DNA of 64,000 nt from Albibacterium profundi (GCF_042159835.1 NZ_JBBVGT010000002.1:2170001-2234000), one strand, 5' to 3'. Positions 1 through 9,766 are shown, numbered from the stretch's first letter. The notes: a model not told the origin generated them from the sequence alone. Numbers and translations are program-made.

Positions 1-1
1 T

Positions 2-535
2 TATAGTCAGCTAAAAAAGGACTACGGTAGGGAACAGGCGGAAGTGATCCTGAACATCATCGGGAATGTCATATCCGGACAAGTTACGGGTGATACAGCT
101 AAGCATCTCTCGGAGCGCTTTGGGAAAATCCAGCAGCAACGAAAAAGTATTTCGATTAATAGTTCTGATACATCTGTCAGTAAATCTACCCAGTTGGACT
201 TTGCGATACCTGCATCGAAAATATCGTCCCTCTCGTCCGGTGAATTTGTAGGGATGGTTGCTGACAACCCAGACGAGCAGATAAAACTCAAGATGTTTCA
301 CAACCATATTCAAAATGATCACGGTGCATTGCAAAAAGAGGAATCTGCTTATCAACCTATCCCAAAGGTGCGGAGTGTCGATTCGGGGATTGTTAAGATG
401 AATTATTATCAGATCAAGCAAGACATCCAAGAACTCGTTGCCGCGGAGTTAGGTGTGAAGCAGGACAAGTCAGAGGCTAGCGCTGACGTGGCAAAGCAGC
501 CAAAGATTCCGAAGATGAGAAATATGAAGCTGTGA
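2..535 (+). CDS. Conjugative coupling protein (TraG/MobC, VirD4-like), C-terminal part
   Basis: The reading frame is already open at the window edge, so only about the last 177 residues are present. The block reading IIGNVISGQVTGDTAKHLSE is typical of the C-terminal half of Bacteroidetes TraG/MobC coupling proteins, the membrane ATPases that bring the relaxosome to the type IV secretion channel. The Walker motifs would lie upstream of the window. The tail is lysine-rich and ends in KIPKMRNMKL. Its position just before rteC and the tra operon fits an integrative conjugative element. Family assignment is from recognition of this block; the function is inferred. Confidence 0.75.
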   Translation, partial: YSQLKKDYGREQAEVILNIIGNVISGQVTGDTAKHLSERFGKIQQQRKSISINSSDTSVSKSTQLDFAIPASKISSLSSGEFVGMVADNPDEQIKLKMFHNHIQNDHGALQKEESAYQPIPKVRSVDSGIVKMNYYQIKQDIQELVAAELGVKQDKSEASADVAKQPKIPKMRNMKL

Positions 536-644
536 GTGACAATATTTCAAATTGCTGTTCGTTTACAATATAAGTGCCTGAATTTAATCAATAATAATTT
601 TGTTTAATTTTTAGCTTGTTTCCTGTCGTTAAAAGAAATTTACC

Positions 645-1214
645 ATGAAGAAAGCAGATTATGATGATAAAGCTCTGATCCTTGATATTCTTACTGAATC
701 CTTTAAAAACAATCAAAGCGTAAATTATATCGCCGGCTCCCCTAAAAACAATGAAGAGCGTATCCGTGCCTTGATGGATTACTCCTTTGAGGTCTGTAAG
801 CGGTTTGGTGATGTTTACCTTTCGGACGATCGCGACGCTGCCGCTCTTGTTCTGTATCCAGAAAGAAAAAAGACGAATCTTTCTATGATTATGCTCGATG
901 TTAAATTGGTTTTGAACTGCATTGGTATTGCTAATATCGGGAAAGCATTAAAAAGGGAATCAAGCATAAAAAAAATGCAGCCGCAAGTGGAGATGTATTA
1001 CTTGTGGTTTATTGGCGTTCGACCTGACAAACAGGGACTGGGAATCGGATCGCGTTTAATGAACGAGCTTATTTTGGAAAGCCAGAAGATGAAACGACCT
1101 GTCTATCTTGAGACGTCTACGCTAACGAATATCCCTTGGTATAAAAAATTCGGATTTGATGTCTACAACGAGTTGAACCTTTCTTATAATCTTTACTTCT
1201 TGAACAGGAAATAA
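645..1214 (+). CDS. GNAT-family N-acetyltransferase
   Basis: This 189-residue protein has the acetyl-CoA binding motif of the GNAT fold, QGLGIG at residues 130-135, followed by a helix and the C-terminal WYKKFGF strand seen in many GNAT enzymes. It would move an acetyl group from acetyl-CoA to an amine; the substrate cannot be told. The start ATG at 645 sits in an AT-rich leader. It ends 15 bases before a LuxR-type regulator gene on the same strand, so the two may be cotranscribed. It is cargo inside the conjugative element and has no obvious role in transfer. Confidence 0.8.
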   Translation: MKKADYDDKALILDILTESFKNNQSVNYIAGSPKNNEERIRALMDYSFEVCKRFGDVYLSDDRDAAALVLYPERKKTNLSMIMLDVKLVLNCIGIANIGKALKRESSIKKMQPQVEMYYLWFIGVRPDKQGLGIGSRLMNELILESQKMKRPVYLETSTLTNIPWYKKFGFDVYNELNLSYNLYFLNRK

Positions 1215-1229
1215 GTCAATCGGTGCGAT

Positions 1230-2150
1230 ATGGAAGTATTTGGTACAGAAATGCTCCTGATAACATTCATTTTCGTTGTTCTCGAATCTGTGATGTTCTT
1301 TTATCAGTTGATATATTATTTATCTCGTCCTCAAGAAAAACAACGGCTGTATTATCTGATCCTGTTGATAATCCTCATTGTGTACAACATTACAGGTGGA
1401 TTGTTCCCAGACCCCGAAATTGCTCTGCCGATCGTAGCACAGAATAGCATTGCTTACGGTTGTGGTTTTCTTATGGCCTCGTATTTCCCCTATTACTTTT
1501 ACAAAGCCTTTGAGCTGGACTCGTTGAGGTTTCATGCTATATACGGCGTTCTATTATTCTTTCTACTACCTTTTTTTATCTTTTTCGTAATCGTTTACTC
1601 TGTGGACAATAATTTGGATTTTGCGATCAAGAATGGGGTTGTCATCCCGTTCTTTTATTCGTTTGTCATTCTATGGCAAATCCTGAAAGCGATACGAATT
1701 AAGTTCAAAGATCGGAATGAAGAAAGTTTCATAGAGGTTTTGGCTATGTATGCAGCCGTGATTCCCTGGGCAGCCATGCCTTTGATCGCTTATTTCGATT
1801 GGGGACAACGCGTTGAAGTGCTTTGCACCAACGGTGGGCTCATTGTTATCACATTTATGTTTCTGTCAAAGTCCGTGAAGACCGCTCGTTTGGAGTATCA
1901 ACAATTATTGGAACTGAGTTTGAATGAAGATAAATCTTCGGTATTTGATGAGAATAGTCAGAATTATAACCTTACCAATCGGGAGATAGAAATTGTTCAA
2001 TTACTACGTGAAGGAAACAAGTACCAAACGATCGCTGAAAAGCTCTATATTTCCGAATCTACTGTTAAGACACACGTGCGGAATGTATATGATAAAACCG
2101 GTGTTTGTAATCGTGTCGAATTGGTCCATAAAATGGAACAAAGGGCTTAA
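1230..2150 (+). CDS. Membrane-anchored LuxR-type transcriptional regulator
   Basis: The first 220 or so residues form about seven hydrophobic segments, and the last 65 form a LuxR helix-turn-helix (NLTNREIEIVQLL, then YISESTVKTHVRNVYDK). This layout, a 7TM sensor module fused to a LuxR-type DNA-binding domain with no receiver domain, is common in Bacteroidota. It probably senses something in the membrane and regulates transcription directly. It follows the GNAT gene closely and precedes rteC, so it may take part in control of the element. The ligand and targets are unknown. Confidence 0.8.
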   Translation: MEVFGTEMLLITFIFVVLESVMFFYQLIYYLSRPQEKQRLYYLILLIILIVYNITGGLFPDPEIALPIVAQNSIAYGCGFLMASYFPYYFYKAFELDSLRFHAIYGVLLFFLLPFFIFFVIVYSVDNNLDFAIKNGVVIPFFYSFVILWQILKAIRIKFKDRNEESFIEVLAMYAAVIPWAAMPLIAYFDWGQRVEVLCTNGGLIVITFMFLSKSVKTARLEYQQLLELSLNEDKSSVFDENSQNYNLTNREIEIVQLLREGNKYQTIAEKLYISESTVKTHVRNVYDKTGVCNRVELVHKMEQRA

Positions 2151-2314
2151 ACAGTGTTTTATGCGTCTTTTTAACTACAAATACTACTTTTTAGGTATGT
2201 GAATACTCCTTAAAAAGTATTTACAACTGATTGCATTTTCGCCAGTTTTGGGTTTCATATTCTATAACACTGGCTTCATCAAATTTTCCTGAAGCTTTAA
2301 TTTATGATGTCCCT

Positions 2315-3169
2315 ATGAAACAATTTTCTGACCGTTTGTATTATGCGCTTGAAACAGAATTATATGCCGTTTCACTAAAAGCAACCGCCGAGTGTCAACG
2401 ATTAAAAGAAGCGATTGCTCTTAGTAAAAAAGCGATGGCGATTTTAAAGAAATACCTGAATGGGTATTTCTTTGGAACGATGGAAGAGGAGATCGAATTC
2501 TTTAAATGCATCAAACCCAGATTTTACAGTAAGTATATTTATTACGTTAATATCTACAACTATGAAATCAAAAAACCGGTTGGTACCGAAGCGATTCTTA
2601 ACGATTTTATAAGAACGCAACTTGCGGATTTAAACAACTTTTTCGAACAAAACCAAGCTTTTTACCAATACTACCGATCTGGTTCCACGCACCTTGATCG
2701 TTGTTATTTCACACGGGAGAATTTTGATGCTTTTGCAGAATTGGATGATTTTCATGGTGATGAGAGCTTTTCAACGAGTCACGACTATAAGATATCCAAG
2801 CTGATAGCGAATGAGCAATTTCAGGAGTTTCTGGTTTTAAAAAGTAAAGTCATTAACCAGGATTCAACGCTGAAGACCGATGTGCCGATCAAGTGGACAG
2901 GTAACCAGTCCGACCTTGTGGAGCTTTTGTATGCATTGGTAGAGAGCGGATCATTCAACAATGGCGACATTCAGATCAAGAGTGTGATTTCCTATTTTCA
3001 GAATATCGTCCAGGTTGATCTGAAATACTATTATCACAAGTTCACTGACATCTCGAATCGGAAAAAGGAGCGTACTGTTTTTTTGGATAAGTTAAAGGCA
3101 TCTCTGATTAGAAAGATGGACAGTAAGAATGAGTTGAAGAAACCGGAGTTGAAGAGGATAAGGTTTTAG
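2315..3169 (+). CDS. rteC: RteC-family regulator of conjugative element excision/transfer
   Basis: The protein (284 residues from the ATG at 2315) contains the RteC signature EIEFFKCIKPRFYSKYIYY followed by a YNYEIKKP stretch. In CTnDOT-type elements RteC activates excision genes; it is a two-domain helical DNA-binding protein. The same frame is open upstream to 2231, but the RteC family starts near MKQFSDRLYY, so the start at 2315 is preferred. The position between the coupling protein gene and the tra operon is usual for Bacteroidetes elements. Which promoter it controls here cannot be seen. Confidence 0.8.
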   Translation: MKQFSDRLYYALETELYAVSLKATAECQRLKEAIALSKKAMAILKKYLNGYFFGTMEEEIEFFKCIKPRFYSKYIYYVNIYNYEIKKPVGTEAILNDFIRTQLADLNNFFEQNQAFYQYYRSGSTHLDRCYFTRENFDAFAELDDFHGDESFSTSHDYKISKLIANEQFQEFLVLKSKVINQDSTLKTDVPIKWTGNQSDLVELLYALVESGSFNNGDIQIKSVISYFQNIVQVDLKYYYHKFTDISNRKKERTVFLDKLKASLIRKMDSKNELKKPELKRIRF

Positions 3170-3204
3170 TGAGTATTTCTATTACGATATAAGATATTTG
3201 AACG

Positions 3205-4236
3205 TTATCCATCAGGATATTTCCAAGTGGCATTATTTTCCCAGTCGTCGGGGAAACCCATATCGATTACATCAATCTCAGGAAACGAATTTATTAGAGT
3301 TTCTATCTTTGAGATAAAAGTATTTCCCGGGTTTATGGAACTTAAAAGTCTGTTTATTATTGATATAATGCCATAAACCGTTGTGTTAAAATCGTCAGGA
3401 ATGGAGCCTTGAAATTTATATTTTTCTCTCGCAGGAATTTTAAATCTGTCAACTGTTACTTTTTTATTCCACAATCTGGAATGATGTGCACAAATATTTC
3501 GCACATTAGCAATATAAGTGATCCACGAAGATAGAATGTGACTCGGCAGTACAAAAGACATCGCGATATTTTGTTTTTCAGTGTCATTGTTCAAACCAGC
3601 ATAAAGCCTAGCTATTTTCCCGAAAGTGAGAATTTCCATAGCCATGTTGGATGGCGGGTAAGATTCGGATGTATATTTCCGTTGAAAGCTCCTTAAATAC
3701 AATTCAGATGCTTTTGAAAAGCTTTCTCCTATATGTTTTATGATTATCTCATGCACATTTTTATCAGCATATAGATTATGATCTGCATACCAAAAGAATC
3801 CATATTTATAGGAAAATTCGTTAGAAAGTAATGATCGCATCGCTACCTCAATACGCTCAATATATTCCGATAATAAATTTCGTAAGGACTTGTCAAATTG
3901 ATAAAGAGTAATTATCTCGTCAAACTCTGTATCTCTCAGAAAGGCATGACTACCGTCGTTAGCTTGAAGATGAAACATGTATCCCGTCAATCGAAAATAG
4001 CCGACAGTAGTTAAATATTTTTTTGCTCGATCACTATCTTTAATTTTGAGACCTCTAGCTCGAAGTAAATCAATTTGTTCGTCTATTGTTAATACAGGCT
4101 TATTATATCGCACGGGAAAATTTTTGACAAAAAAAAGCCCCACAAGTTGCGCTTGAATCAGAGGCTTGCAGGGGATTGTTAGTACAAATGTATGAATTTT
4201 AATTGATAAATGAAAGTAGATGAAGATTATTGTCAA
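3205..4236 (-). CDS. Abi-family abortive infection protein (Abi_2, AbiD/AbiF-like)
   Basis: The core reads KPVLTIDEQIDLLRARGLKI near the N-terminus and RNICAHHSRLWN near residue 260. The second fits the HEPN ribonuclease motif RxxxxH seen in Abi_2 proteins, which halt growth on phage infection, probably by cleaving RNA. The first 40 residues from the ATG at 4236 are hydrophobic and unlike the family, so translation may begin later, for example at a GTG just before RYNKP. It lies against the direction of the surrounding transfer genes, as an independent defence cargo gene. Confidence 0.8.
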   Translation of the reverse strand: MTIIFIYFHLSIKIHTFVLTIPCKPLIQAQLVGLFFVKNFPVRYNKPVLTIDEQIDLLRARGLKIKDSDRAKKYLTTVGYFRLTGYMFHLQANDGSHAFLRDTEFDEIITLYQFDKSLRNLLSEYIERIEVAMRSLLSNEFSYKYGFFWYADHNLYADKNVHEIIIKHIGESFSKASELYLRSFQRKYTSESYPPSNMAMEILTFGKIARLYAGLNNDTEKQNIAMSFVLPSHILSSWITYIANVRNICAHHSRLWNKKVTVDRFKIPAREKYKFQGSIPDDFNTTVYGIISIINRLLSSINPGNTFISKIETLINSFPEIDVIDMGFPDDWENNATWKYPDG

Positions 4237-4328
4237 TAAAGATCAAAGTAATTTAATTAATACCTACCTCATGGGAGAGGTGTGAAGTACTAATCTGCAC
4301 AATTTCCACATTTGCCTTCAGTTCAGCA

Positions 4329-4619
4329 ATGGAGCTGTTCAGTAAACTGAAGGTTATGTTAACAACAATTTCGTGGCTGCAGTATCTGCAAGCCTTGGCG
4401 ATCCTCATCGCTGGTTACTACTCTGTCGTTATTCTACTTTATTATCGGATTGAATTATTCTCCATTTTCCAGCGGCTAAAAAATGGAAAACCAAAAGGAG
4501 ACCAGTCTTCCTATAGCAAGGAAGTAATGGGAGAGGTGGCATCAGACCAAGATGGGAATAGCCTAAATTCCGATGAACTCGAATTCCCATCACTAGAGCC
4601 AACCAAAGAGAACAACTAA
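4329..4619 (+). CDS. Small single-span membrane protein at head of tra operon
   Basis: This 96-residue protein has one strong hydrophobic segment (about residues 18-40) and an acidic, serine-rich cytoplasmic tail. I do not recognise a family. It is the first gene of the transfer operon, 10 bases before traE, and small proteins of this kind often precede traE in Bacteroidetes conjugative elements. A role at the transfer channel is inferred only from its location. Confidence 0.6.
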   Translation: MELFSKLKVMLTTISWLQYLQALAILIAGYYSVVILLYYRIELFSIFQRLKNGKPKGDQSSYSKEVMGEVASDQDGNSLNSDELEFPSLEPTKENN

Positions 4620-4629
4620 TCTGATCATT

Positions 4630-4965
4630 ATGAAAACAAGTCTAAATTCATTCAAAATGACTAATAAAAAAGTATTCACAATTATTACAACAATTCTTTT
4701 AGTATTTACTGCCGGTTTTTTGTTCGCACAGGACGGAAATGCTGGGATAAGCGAAGCCGCCAATAAAGTTAAGGGGTATTTCTCTACAGGCACCGATCTG
4801 ATGTATGCGATTGGTGCAGTAACCGGGTTGATTGGAGCGGTTAAGGTGTTCCAAAAATGGAACAGCGGGGATCATGATACCGGTAAGGTTGCTGCCGCTT
4901 GGTTTGGAAGCTGTGTATTTCTGGTTATCGTGGCAACGGTTTTACAGTCATTCTTTGGTGTGTAG
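4630..4965 (+). CDS. traE: TraE, DUF4134 (VirB2-like pilin/channel subunit)
   Basis: The protein has a signal-like N-terminus ending in LFAQDG, followed by two hydrophobic segments separated by the KWNSGDHDTGK loop. This is the DUF4134/TraE pattern of Bacteroidetes conjugative transposons, regarded as the VirB2-like subunit. A second in-frame ATG at 4657 (MTNKKVF) would give a more usual signal peptide length and could be the true start. It is followed two bases later by traF. Confidence 0.85.
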   Translation: MKTSLNSFKMTNKKVFTIITTILLVFTAGFLFAQDGNAGISEAANKVKGYFSTGTDLMYAIGAVTGLIGAVKVFQKWNSGDHDTGKVAAAWFGSCVFLVIVATVLQSFFGV

Positions 4966-4967
4966 GT

Positions 4968-5330
4968 ATGGCGAGCATATATAAAATAAACAAAGGAATT
5001 AATAAACCGATCGAATTTAAAGGTTTCAAGGCTCAGTACATTGCTTATTTAGGGATCGGACTCGTTGTGCTAATGATACTTTTTGCCATTCTGTACATTA
5101 TGGGGGTCAACTTATATATCTGCATTCTTACAATAGGCGGGCTAGGGACAGGTTTGTTCACAACAGTATTTCGGTTAAGTCTTCAATATGGCGAATATGG
5201 ATTGCTGAAGAGGATGGCAAGAAAAAACATACCTGAATATGTGCGGTTCCGATCGCGACGGTTTTTCCCTTATCGGAATGCTAATCTGAAAGAAATTGAA
5301 GAAAGGAGGGACGATGGCGAGACCGATTGA
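4968..5330 (+). CDS. traF: TraF, DUF4133 (VirB3-like)
   Basis: The opening MASIYKINKGINKPIEFKGF and two closely spaced membrane segments are characteristic of DUF4133/TraF, the VirB3-like inner membrane partner of the TraG ATPase. The protein has about 120 residues, a normal length. Translation starts at 4968; the frame is open further upstream but that part overlaps traE. Its 3' end overlaps the start of traG by 17 bases, which suggests translational coupling. Confidence 0.85.
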   Translation: MASIYKINKGINKPIEFKGFKAQYIAYLGIGLVVLMILFAILYIMGVNLYICILTIGGLGTGLFTTVFRLSLQYGEYGLLKRMARKNIPEYVRFRSRRFFPYRNANLKEIEERRDDGETD

Positions 5331-7794
5331 TATGGAGAAAATAATGCCCATTTATAAGACTGAAACTGATATGTTGATCTCAGTCGCTGGTGATATTACT
5401 ATTGCATATGAAATTGAACTTCCAGAGATATTTTCACTTTCTAACAATGAATATGAAGCAATGAATCAGGCATGGGTGAAAGCTATTCGTGTCCTACCCA
5501 AATACAGTTGCTTTCATAAGCAGGATTGGTTCGTTAAAGATTCGTATAAGCCGGTTTTCGATCAGATATCGGTTAATGGTTCCATGAGTTTCCTTTCTAG
5601 AAGCAGTGAACGATTCTTCAATGAACGACCTTTTCTAAACCATAAATGCTATGTGTTTCTTACTAAAAAAGCAAAGGGTAGGCGTCAGGCAACATCGGCT
5701 ATTTCTAGTCTGTTTCGACGATCCGTAGTTCCTACAGAAATCCTGAAACCAGATTTGGTTAATGATTTCATCGATAAAGCAAATCAATTTCAAAGAATAT
5801 TGCTGGATAGCGGTGTCATCAAGATCAATCAATTAACCACGAATCAGTTGGTAGGAAGTGAAAAGAAAAATGGGCTATTGGAACGATATTGTTTTCTCAA
5901 AAATGAAGACGAGCAATCTTCGATAACAGATATTCATTTAAAGGGAGAGATTCGAGTCGGCGACAAACGTTGTCAATTGTTCAGTCTCGCTGATGTTGAG
6001 AATCTGCCTTCGATCTGTGGCTCACGAATCAATTATGACAGATACAGTACTGACCGAACAAAGTGCAGTGTTGGTTTCGTGTCACCATTGGGGCAACTGC
6101 TCAACTGCAACCACATTTTTAATCAATACATTTTTATCGATGATCAGTCTAAAACCTTAAAAAGGTTGGAATCGAAACGGTTGAGGTTACAGTCCCTATC
6201 CGCCTATTCAAGAGAGAACGTAGTTGGCCGAGACGCCACTCAGGATTTTCTGAACGAAGCGGTCAGTCGGCAACGCTTACCGGTCAAGTCGCATTTCAAT
6301 GTTTTGGCTTGGAGTGACAACCCTGCGGATAGAAAGCCATTAAAGACGATGATTTCATCCGCTCTGGCACAGATGGACGCGACTCCGAAACAGGAAACGG
6401 ATGGTGCCCCTCAGATTTGGTGGGCAGGTATACCGGGCAATGCAGCGGAGTTTCCAATGAACGATACCTTTGATACGTTCCTCGAACAAGCATGCTGTTT
6501 TCTGAATATGGAGACAGGCTATAGGACATCGATCAGTCCGATAGGTATCAGATTGGGTGACCGGTTGACTGGTAGACCAGTGCACGTCGATATTTCAGAT
6601 GAACCCATGAAGAAGGGGATTTGCACCAACCGGAATAAGTTTATTTTGGGTCCCTCTGGGTCAGGAAAGTCTTTCTTTACCAACCACATGTTACGAAGCT
6701 ATTATGAGCAGGGTGCGCACGTTTTATTGGTGGACGTGGGACACAGCTATAAAGGCTTATGCGATCTTGTTGGAGGTTATTACTTTACCTATGATGAAAG
6801 GAACCCTATCCGTTTCAATCCCTTTTACATCAGTCCCGGCGATACGTTGGATACAGAAAAAAAGGAAAGTCTGAAGAGCCTGATTCTTGCATTGTGGAAA
6901 AAAGAGGATGAGGTGCTGGAAAGGCCAGAATATGTGGCTCTATCCAATGCGCTGCAAGGCTACTATGAAAAGTTGGATAGGGAACCCGATCTGTATCCTT
7001 GCTTTAATACTTTCTACGATTATCTCAGGTCAGATTTTGCCGAGCAGCTTAAAACCGATAATGTAAAGGAAAGACATTTTGATCTGGACAATCTGCTCTA
7101 TGTTTTGAGACCATTCTATAAGGATGGTGAGTTTGGCTATCTGCTCAATGCAACAGAGAATCTTGAATTATTGAATGAGCGGTTTATCGTATTCGAATTG
7201 GATAATATCAAAGATCATCCGATACTTTTTCCCGTTGTGACGCTGATTATTATGGAAACGTTTATCAGTAAAATGCGGAAACTGAAAGGGGTTCGTAAGA
7301 TGATCCTAATTGAGGAAGCGTGGAAAGCGATCGCTAAAGACGGGATGGCCGAATATATCAAATACCTTTTTAAAACGGTTCGTAAATTCTTTGGTGAGGC
7401 GATTATCGTTACACAAGAGGTAGAAGATGTCATCAGTTCCCCAATTGTCAAAGAGACCATTATCAATAATTCCGATTGTAAAATCCTGTTGGATCAGAGT
7501 AAGTACCAAAACAAATTCGACATGATACAAGAGTTGTTGGGCTTAACCGAAAAGGAAAAAGTACAGGTTCTTTCTGTCAATAAATCGAATGATCCAAAAC
7601 GTCGGTACAAAGAGGTGTTTATCAGCCTCGGAGGACAATTGAGTAAGGTCTACAGAACGGAAGTCAGCCCGGAGGAATACTTAGCCTATACAACGGAAGA
7701 AAGTGAGAAGATAAAGGTTCAACAGTATGCCGAAAAATATGGGAGTATGGAAAAGGGAATAGCTGTCTTAGCAAATGAACTGAAAAACGAATAG
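5314..7794 (+). CDS. traG: TraG, conjugation system ATPase (VirB4-like)
   Basis: This 826-residue ATPase carries a Walker A motif GPSGSGKS near residues 446-453 and a Walker B-like MILIEEAWKAI near residue 660, followed by IVTQEVEDV, as in VirB4/TraG proteins that power assembly of the channel. The start at 5314 (MARPIDMEK) is preceded by a purine-rich GGAGG, unusual in Bacteroidota where Shine-Dalgarno sequences are weak. It overlaps the end of traF. The protein looks intact and of full length. Confidence 0.9.
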   Translation: MARPIDMEKIMPIYKTETDMLISVAGDITIAYEIELPEIFSLSNNEYEAMNQAWVKAIRVLPKYSCFHKQDWFVKDSYKPVFDQISVNGSMSFLSRSSERFFNERPFLNHKCYVFLTKKAKGRRQATSAISSLFRRSVVPTEILKPDLVNDFIDKANQFQRILLDSGVIKINQLTTNQLVGSEKKNGLLERYCFLKNEDEQSSITDIHLKGEIRVGDKRCQLFSLADVENLPSICGSRINYDRYSTDRTKCSVGFVSPLGQLLNCNHIFNQYIFIDDQSKTLKRLESKRLRLQSLSAYSRENVVGRDATQDFLNEAVSRQRLPVKSHFNVLAWSDNPADRKPLKTMISSALAQMDATPKQETDGAPQIWWAGIPGNAAEFPMNDTFDTFLEQACCFLNMETGYRTSISPIGIRLGDRLTGRPVHVDISDEPMKKGICTNRNKFILGPSGSGKSFFTNHMLRSYYEQGAHVLLVDVGHSYKGLCDLVGGYYFTYDERNPIRFNPFYISPGDTLDTEKKESLKSLILALWKKEDEVLERPEYVALSNALQGYYEKLDREPDLYPCFNTFYDYLRSDFAEQLKTDNVKERHFDLDNLLYVLRPFYKDGEFGYLLNATENLELLNERFIVFELDNIKDHPILFPVVTLIIMETFISKMRKLKGVRKMILIEEAWKAIAKDGMAEYIKYLFKTVRKFFGEAIIVTQEVEDVISSPIVKETIINNSDCKILLDQSKYQNKFDMIQELLGLTEKEKVQVLSVNKSNDPKRRYKEVFISLGGQLSKVYRTEVSPEEYLAYTTEESEKIKVQQYAEKYGSMEKGIAVLANELKNE

Positions 7795-7810
7795 TAAATA
7801 AATATTCAAT

Positions 7811-8500
7811 ATGAAGAAATTAATGATTTATATGCCTGCGAGTATGATCGTGCTGATGGTTTCCTTGCCATCACAAAAAGCAAATGCACAACTGGCGATC
7901 ATGGAGGTAATCAAAGCAGGGGTTAAAAAAGTGATCAAAGCCGTGGATTTAAAAATTCAGCGAATGCAGAATGAGACCATCTGGTTGCAGAACGCGCAAA
8001 AAGTAATGGAAAACCAATTATCTAAGGTCAAACTAGGTGAGATAGCAAAGTGGACGGAAAAGCAAAAGGAGCTTTACAGTAAATATTATACGGATTTGTG
8101 GAAGGTGAAGGCTGCAATCACTTACTATCAACGAATAAAGGACATCACAAGAAAGCAGGTGATGCTTGTTGAGGAATATAAGAAAGCTTGGGACTTGGCC
8201 AGTCAAGACAAAAATTTCACCAGCAGCGACTTGGACTACATGAAAAGTGTCTATACTGGTATTTTAAAGGACAGTGCTAAGAACCTAGATCAAATATTGC
8301 TGGTTGTAAACTCCTTCAAGACACAAATGAGCGATGCTAAACGATTGGAGCTTATTAACGCTGCTGCAGATCGGATCGAAACGAACTTTACGGATCTCCG
8401 TCAGTTCAATTCGAATAATATTCTGATGAGTCTGCAGCGGTCAAAAAGCTTGACGGAAGTAAAGCAAGTTCAGGAACTGTATGGTATTGAAGTGGATTGA
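7811..8500 (+). CDS. traI: TraI-like periplasmic/exported conjugation protein (DUF4141 type)
   Basis: A signal peptide (cleavage probably after KANAQ) is followed by about 200 mostly helical residues with coiled-coil character. This matches the DUF4141/TraI protein that follows traG in Bacteroidetes elements and is compared with VirB5. The C-terminal third (SSDLDYMKSVYTGILKDSAK, then NNILMSLQRSKSL) is shared in outline with the two genes that follow, so the three may be paralogues. It is 16 bases downstream of traG. Confidence 0.8.
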   Translation: MKKLMIYMPASMIVLMVSLPSQKANAQLAIMEVIKAGVKKVIKAVDLKIQRMQNETIWLQNAQKVMENQLSKVKLGEIAKWTEKQKELYSKYYTDLWKVKAAITYYQRIKDITRKQVMLVEEYKKAWDLASQDKNFTSSDLDYMKSVYTGILKDSAKNLDQILLVVNSFKTQMSDAKRLELINAAADRIETNFTDLRQFNSNNILMSLQRSKSLTEVKQVQELYGIEVD

Positions 8501-8501
8501 T

Positions 8502-9137
8502 ATGAGATGGATTGCAAGTATCGCTTTGATGATTTTGTTTTACCAGGGCCAAGCACAGACATGGAACGAATTCTTTAAGCAGAAATCAACGCAGAAGGAA
8601 TACCTCCTTGAGCAGTTGGCGGCCATGAAGTTATATGCGGGATACGCAAAGGACGGTTACCATATTGCTAGCAGAGGTATCAATTTGATTAAAGATTTCA
8701 GGAATGGCGAGTTCCATCTTCATGACGTTTTCTTTACTTCTTTATCATTAGTTAACCCTAAAATTTCAAATATGTCTGAAATCAAAAAAATCGTTTATTG
8801 GGAAATTGCGATTCAAGTCGCTTTCAAGTCATTGACATCCGAAATGATGAGGGAGAAAGACCAGGCTTATGTTAAAGAGGTCCGTGATCAAGTTTTGGAA
8901 AGCTGCAGGTCCGATCTTGACCAATTGCTTCTGGTTATTTCTGAGGGGAAGTTGGAGATGCGTGATTCAGAGCGTTTGGAAAGAATCCTGGAGATTCATC
9001 AGAGAATGGAAGAGAGATTTCAGTTTTCTCGATCCTTTATTCGTAAGGTCAAGACGCTGAGAATGAATGAAGATCAGGAAAAGCGAGATATCCACGTTCT
9101 GAGGAATGTTTATGAAAATTTAAAGAATCGAAGATGA
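8502..9137 (+). CDS. Exported helical conjugation protein, TraI-like paralogue
   Basis: A signal peptide (LILFYQGQAQ-like end near residue 18) precedes a helical protein. It shares with the next gene the pattern of a YxxxKxGY helix followed by GINLIKDFRNGEFHLHDVFF, and a C-terminal RSFIRKV segment. In some Bacteroidetes elements such proteins are annotated as TerB-like or as conjugal transfer proteins. The start at 8502 is chosen because the signal peptide begins there; it touches the end of traI. It overlaps the next gene by four bases (ATGA). Confidence 0.65.
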   Translation: MRWIASIALMILFYQGQAQTWNEFFKQKSTQKEYLLEQLAAMKLYAGYAKDGYHIASRGINLIKDFRNGEFHLHDVFFTSLSLVNPKISNMSEIKKIVYWEIAIQVAFKSLTSEMMREKDQAYVKEVRDQVLESCRSDLDQLLLVISEGKLEMRDSERLERILEIHQRMEERFQFSRSFIRKVKTLRMNEDQEKRDIHVLRNVYENLKNRR

Positions 9138-9766
9138 AAGGAATCTATATTATGTTGATACTGACCGGGCTTGCTACCACTGCAAATGCCCAAACGGCAG
9201 AAGTCCAACAATTACTGCTGAATTATGAAAAACTCAGGCAGTTGAAGAACATTCTTTCTGATATGAAAAAAGGATATGAAGTTGTCAGCAAAGGCTATAC
9301 GGCTATCAAAAACATATCAGAAGGAAACTTTAATATTCACGATGCATTTATAAATGGTCTATCGTCTGTAAGCCCGGTTGTTAAAAATCACCGGCGGGTA
9401 GCAGATATCATACGGTATCAAAAAAGTATCGTACAAGAATATCGAAGTGCATTTCGACGGTTTAAGTCTAGTGGATCATTTTCTGTCGAAGAGCTCGATT
9501 ATATGGGGAAGGTTTATTCCGGCTTGTTTAAAAGAAGCCTGAAAAGTTTAGATGCATTGGCGAATGTTATTACTTCTTCCAAATTAAGCATGACGGATGC
9601 CGAACGGCTGAAAGCCATCGATCGGATATTTGCAGAAACCCAGGATAAGTTCCAGTTTCTTCGATCCTTCAATCGCAATACGATGATTCTGGCGATTCAG
9701 CGAAGCAGAGAATCTCGTGATGTCGAATCTTCGCGACGATTGTTTGAATTGAACCCAAAACAATAA
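9134..9766 (+). CDS. Exported helical conjugation protein, TraI/TerB-like paralogue
   Basis: The 210-residue product has a signal peptide ending in TANAQ, then a helical body with GYTAIKNISEGNFNIHDAF and FSVEELDYMGKVYSGLFKRS. The second block is similar to the one in traI, and the first to the gene before it, so the three consecutive genes look like a diverged family. It lies in the operon between traI and traJ with three bases to the next start. A structural role in the outer part of the channel is inferred from the family context. Confidence 0.65.
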   Translation: MKGIYIMLILTGLATTANAQTAEVQQLLLNYEKLRQLKNILSDMKKGYEVVSKGYTAIKNISEGNFNIHDAFINGLSSVSPVVKNHRRVADIIRYQKSIVQEYRSAFRRFKSSGSFSVEELDYMGKVYSGLFKRSLKSLDALANVITSSKLSMTDAERLKAIDRIFAETQDKFQFLRSFNRNTMILAIQRSRESRDVESSRRLFELNPKQ

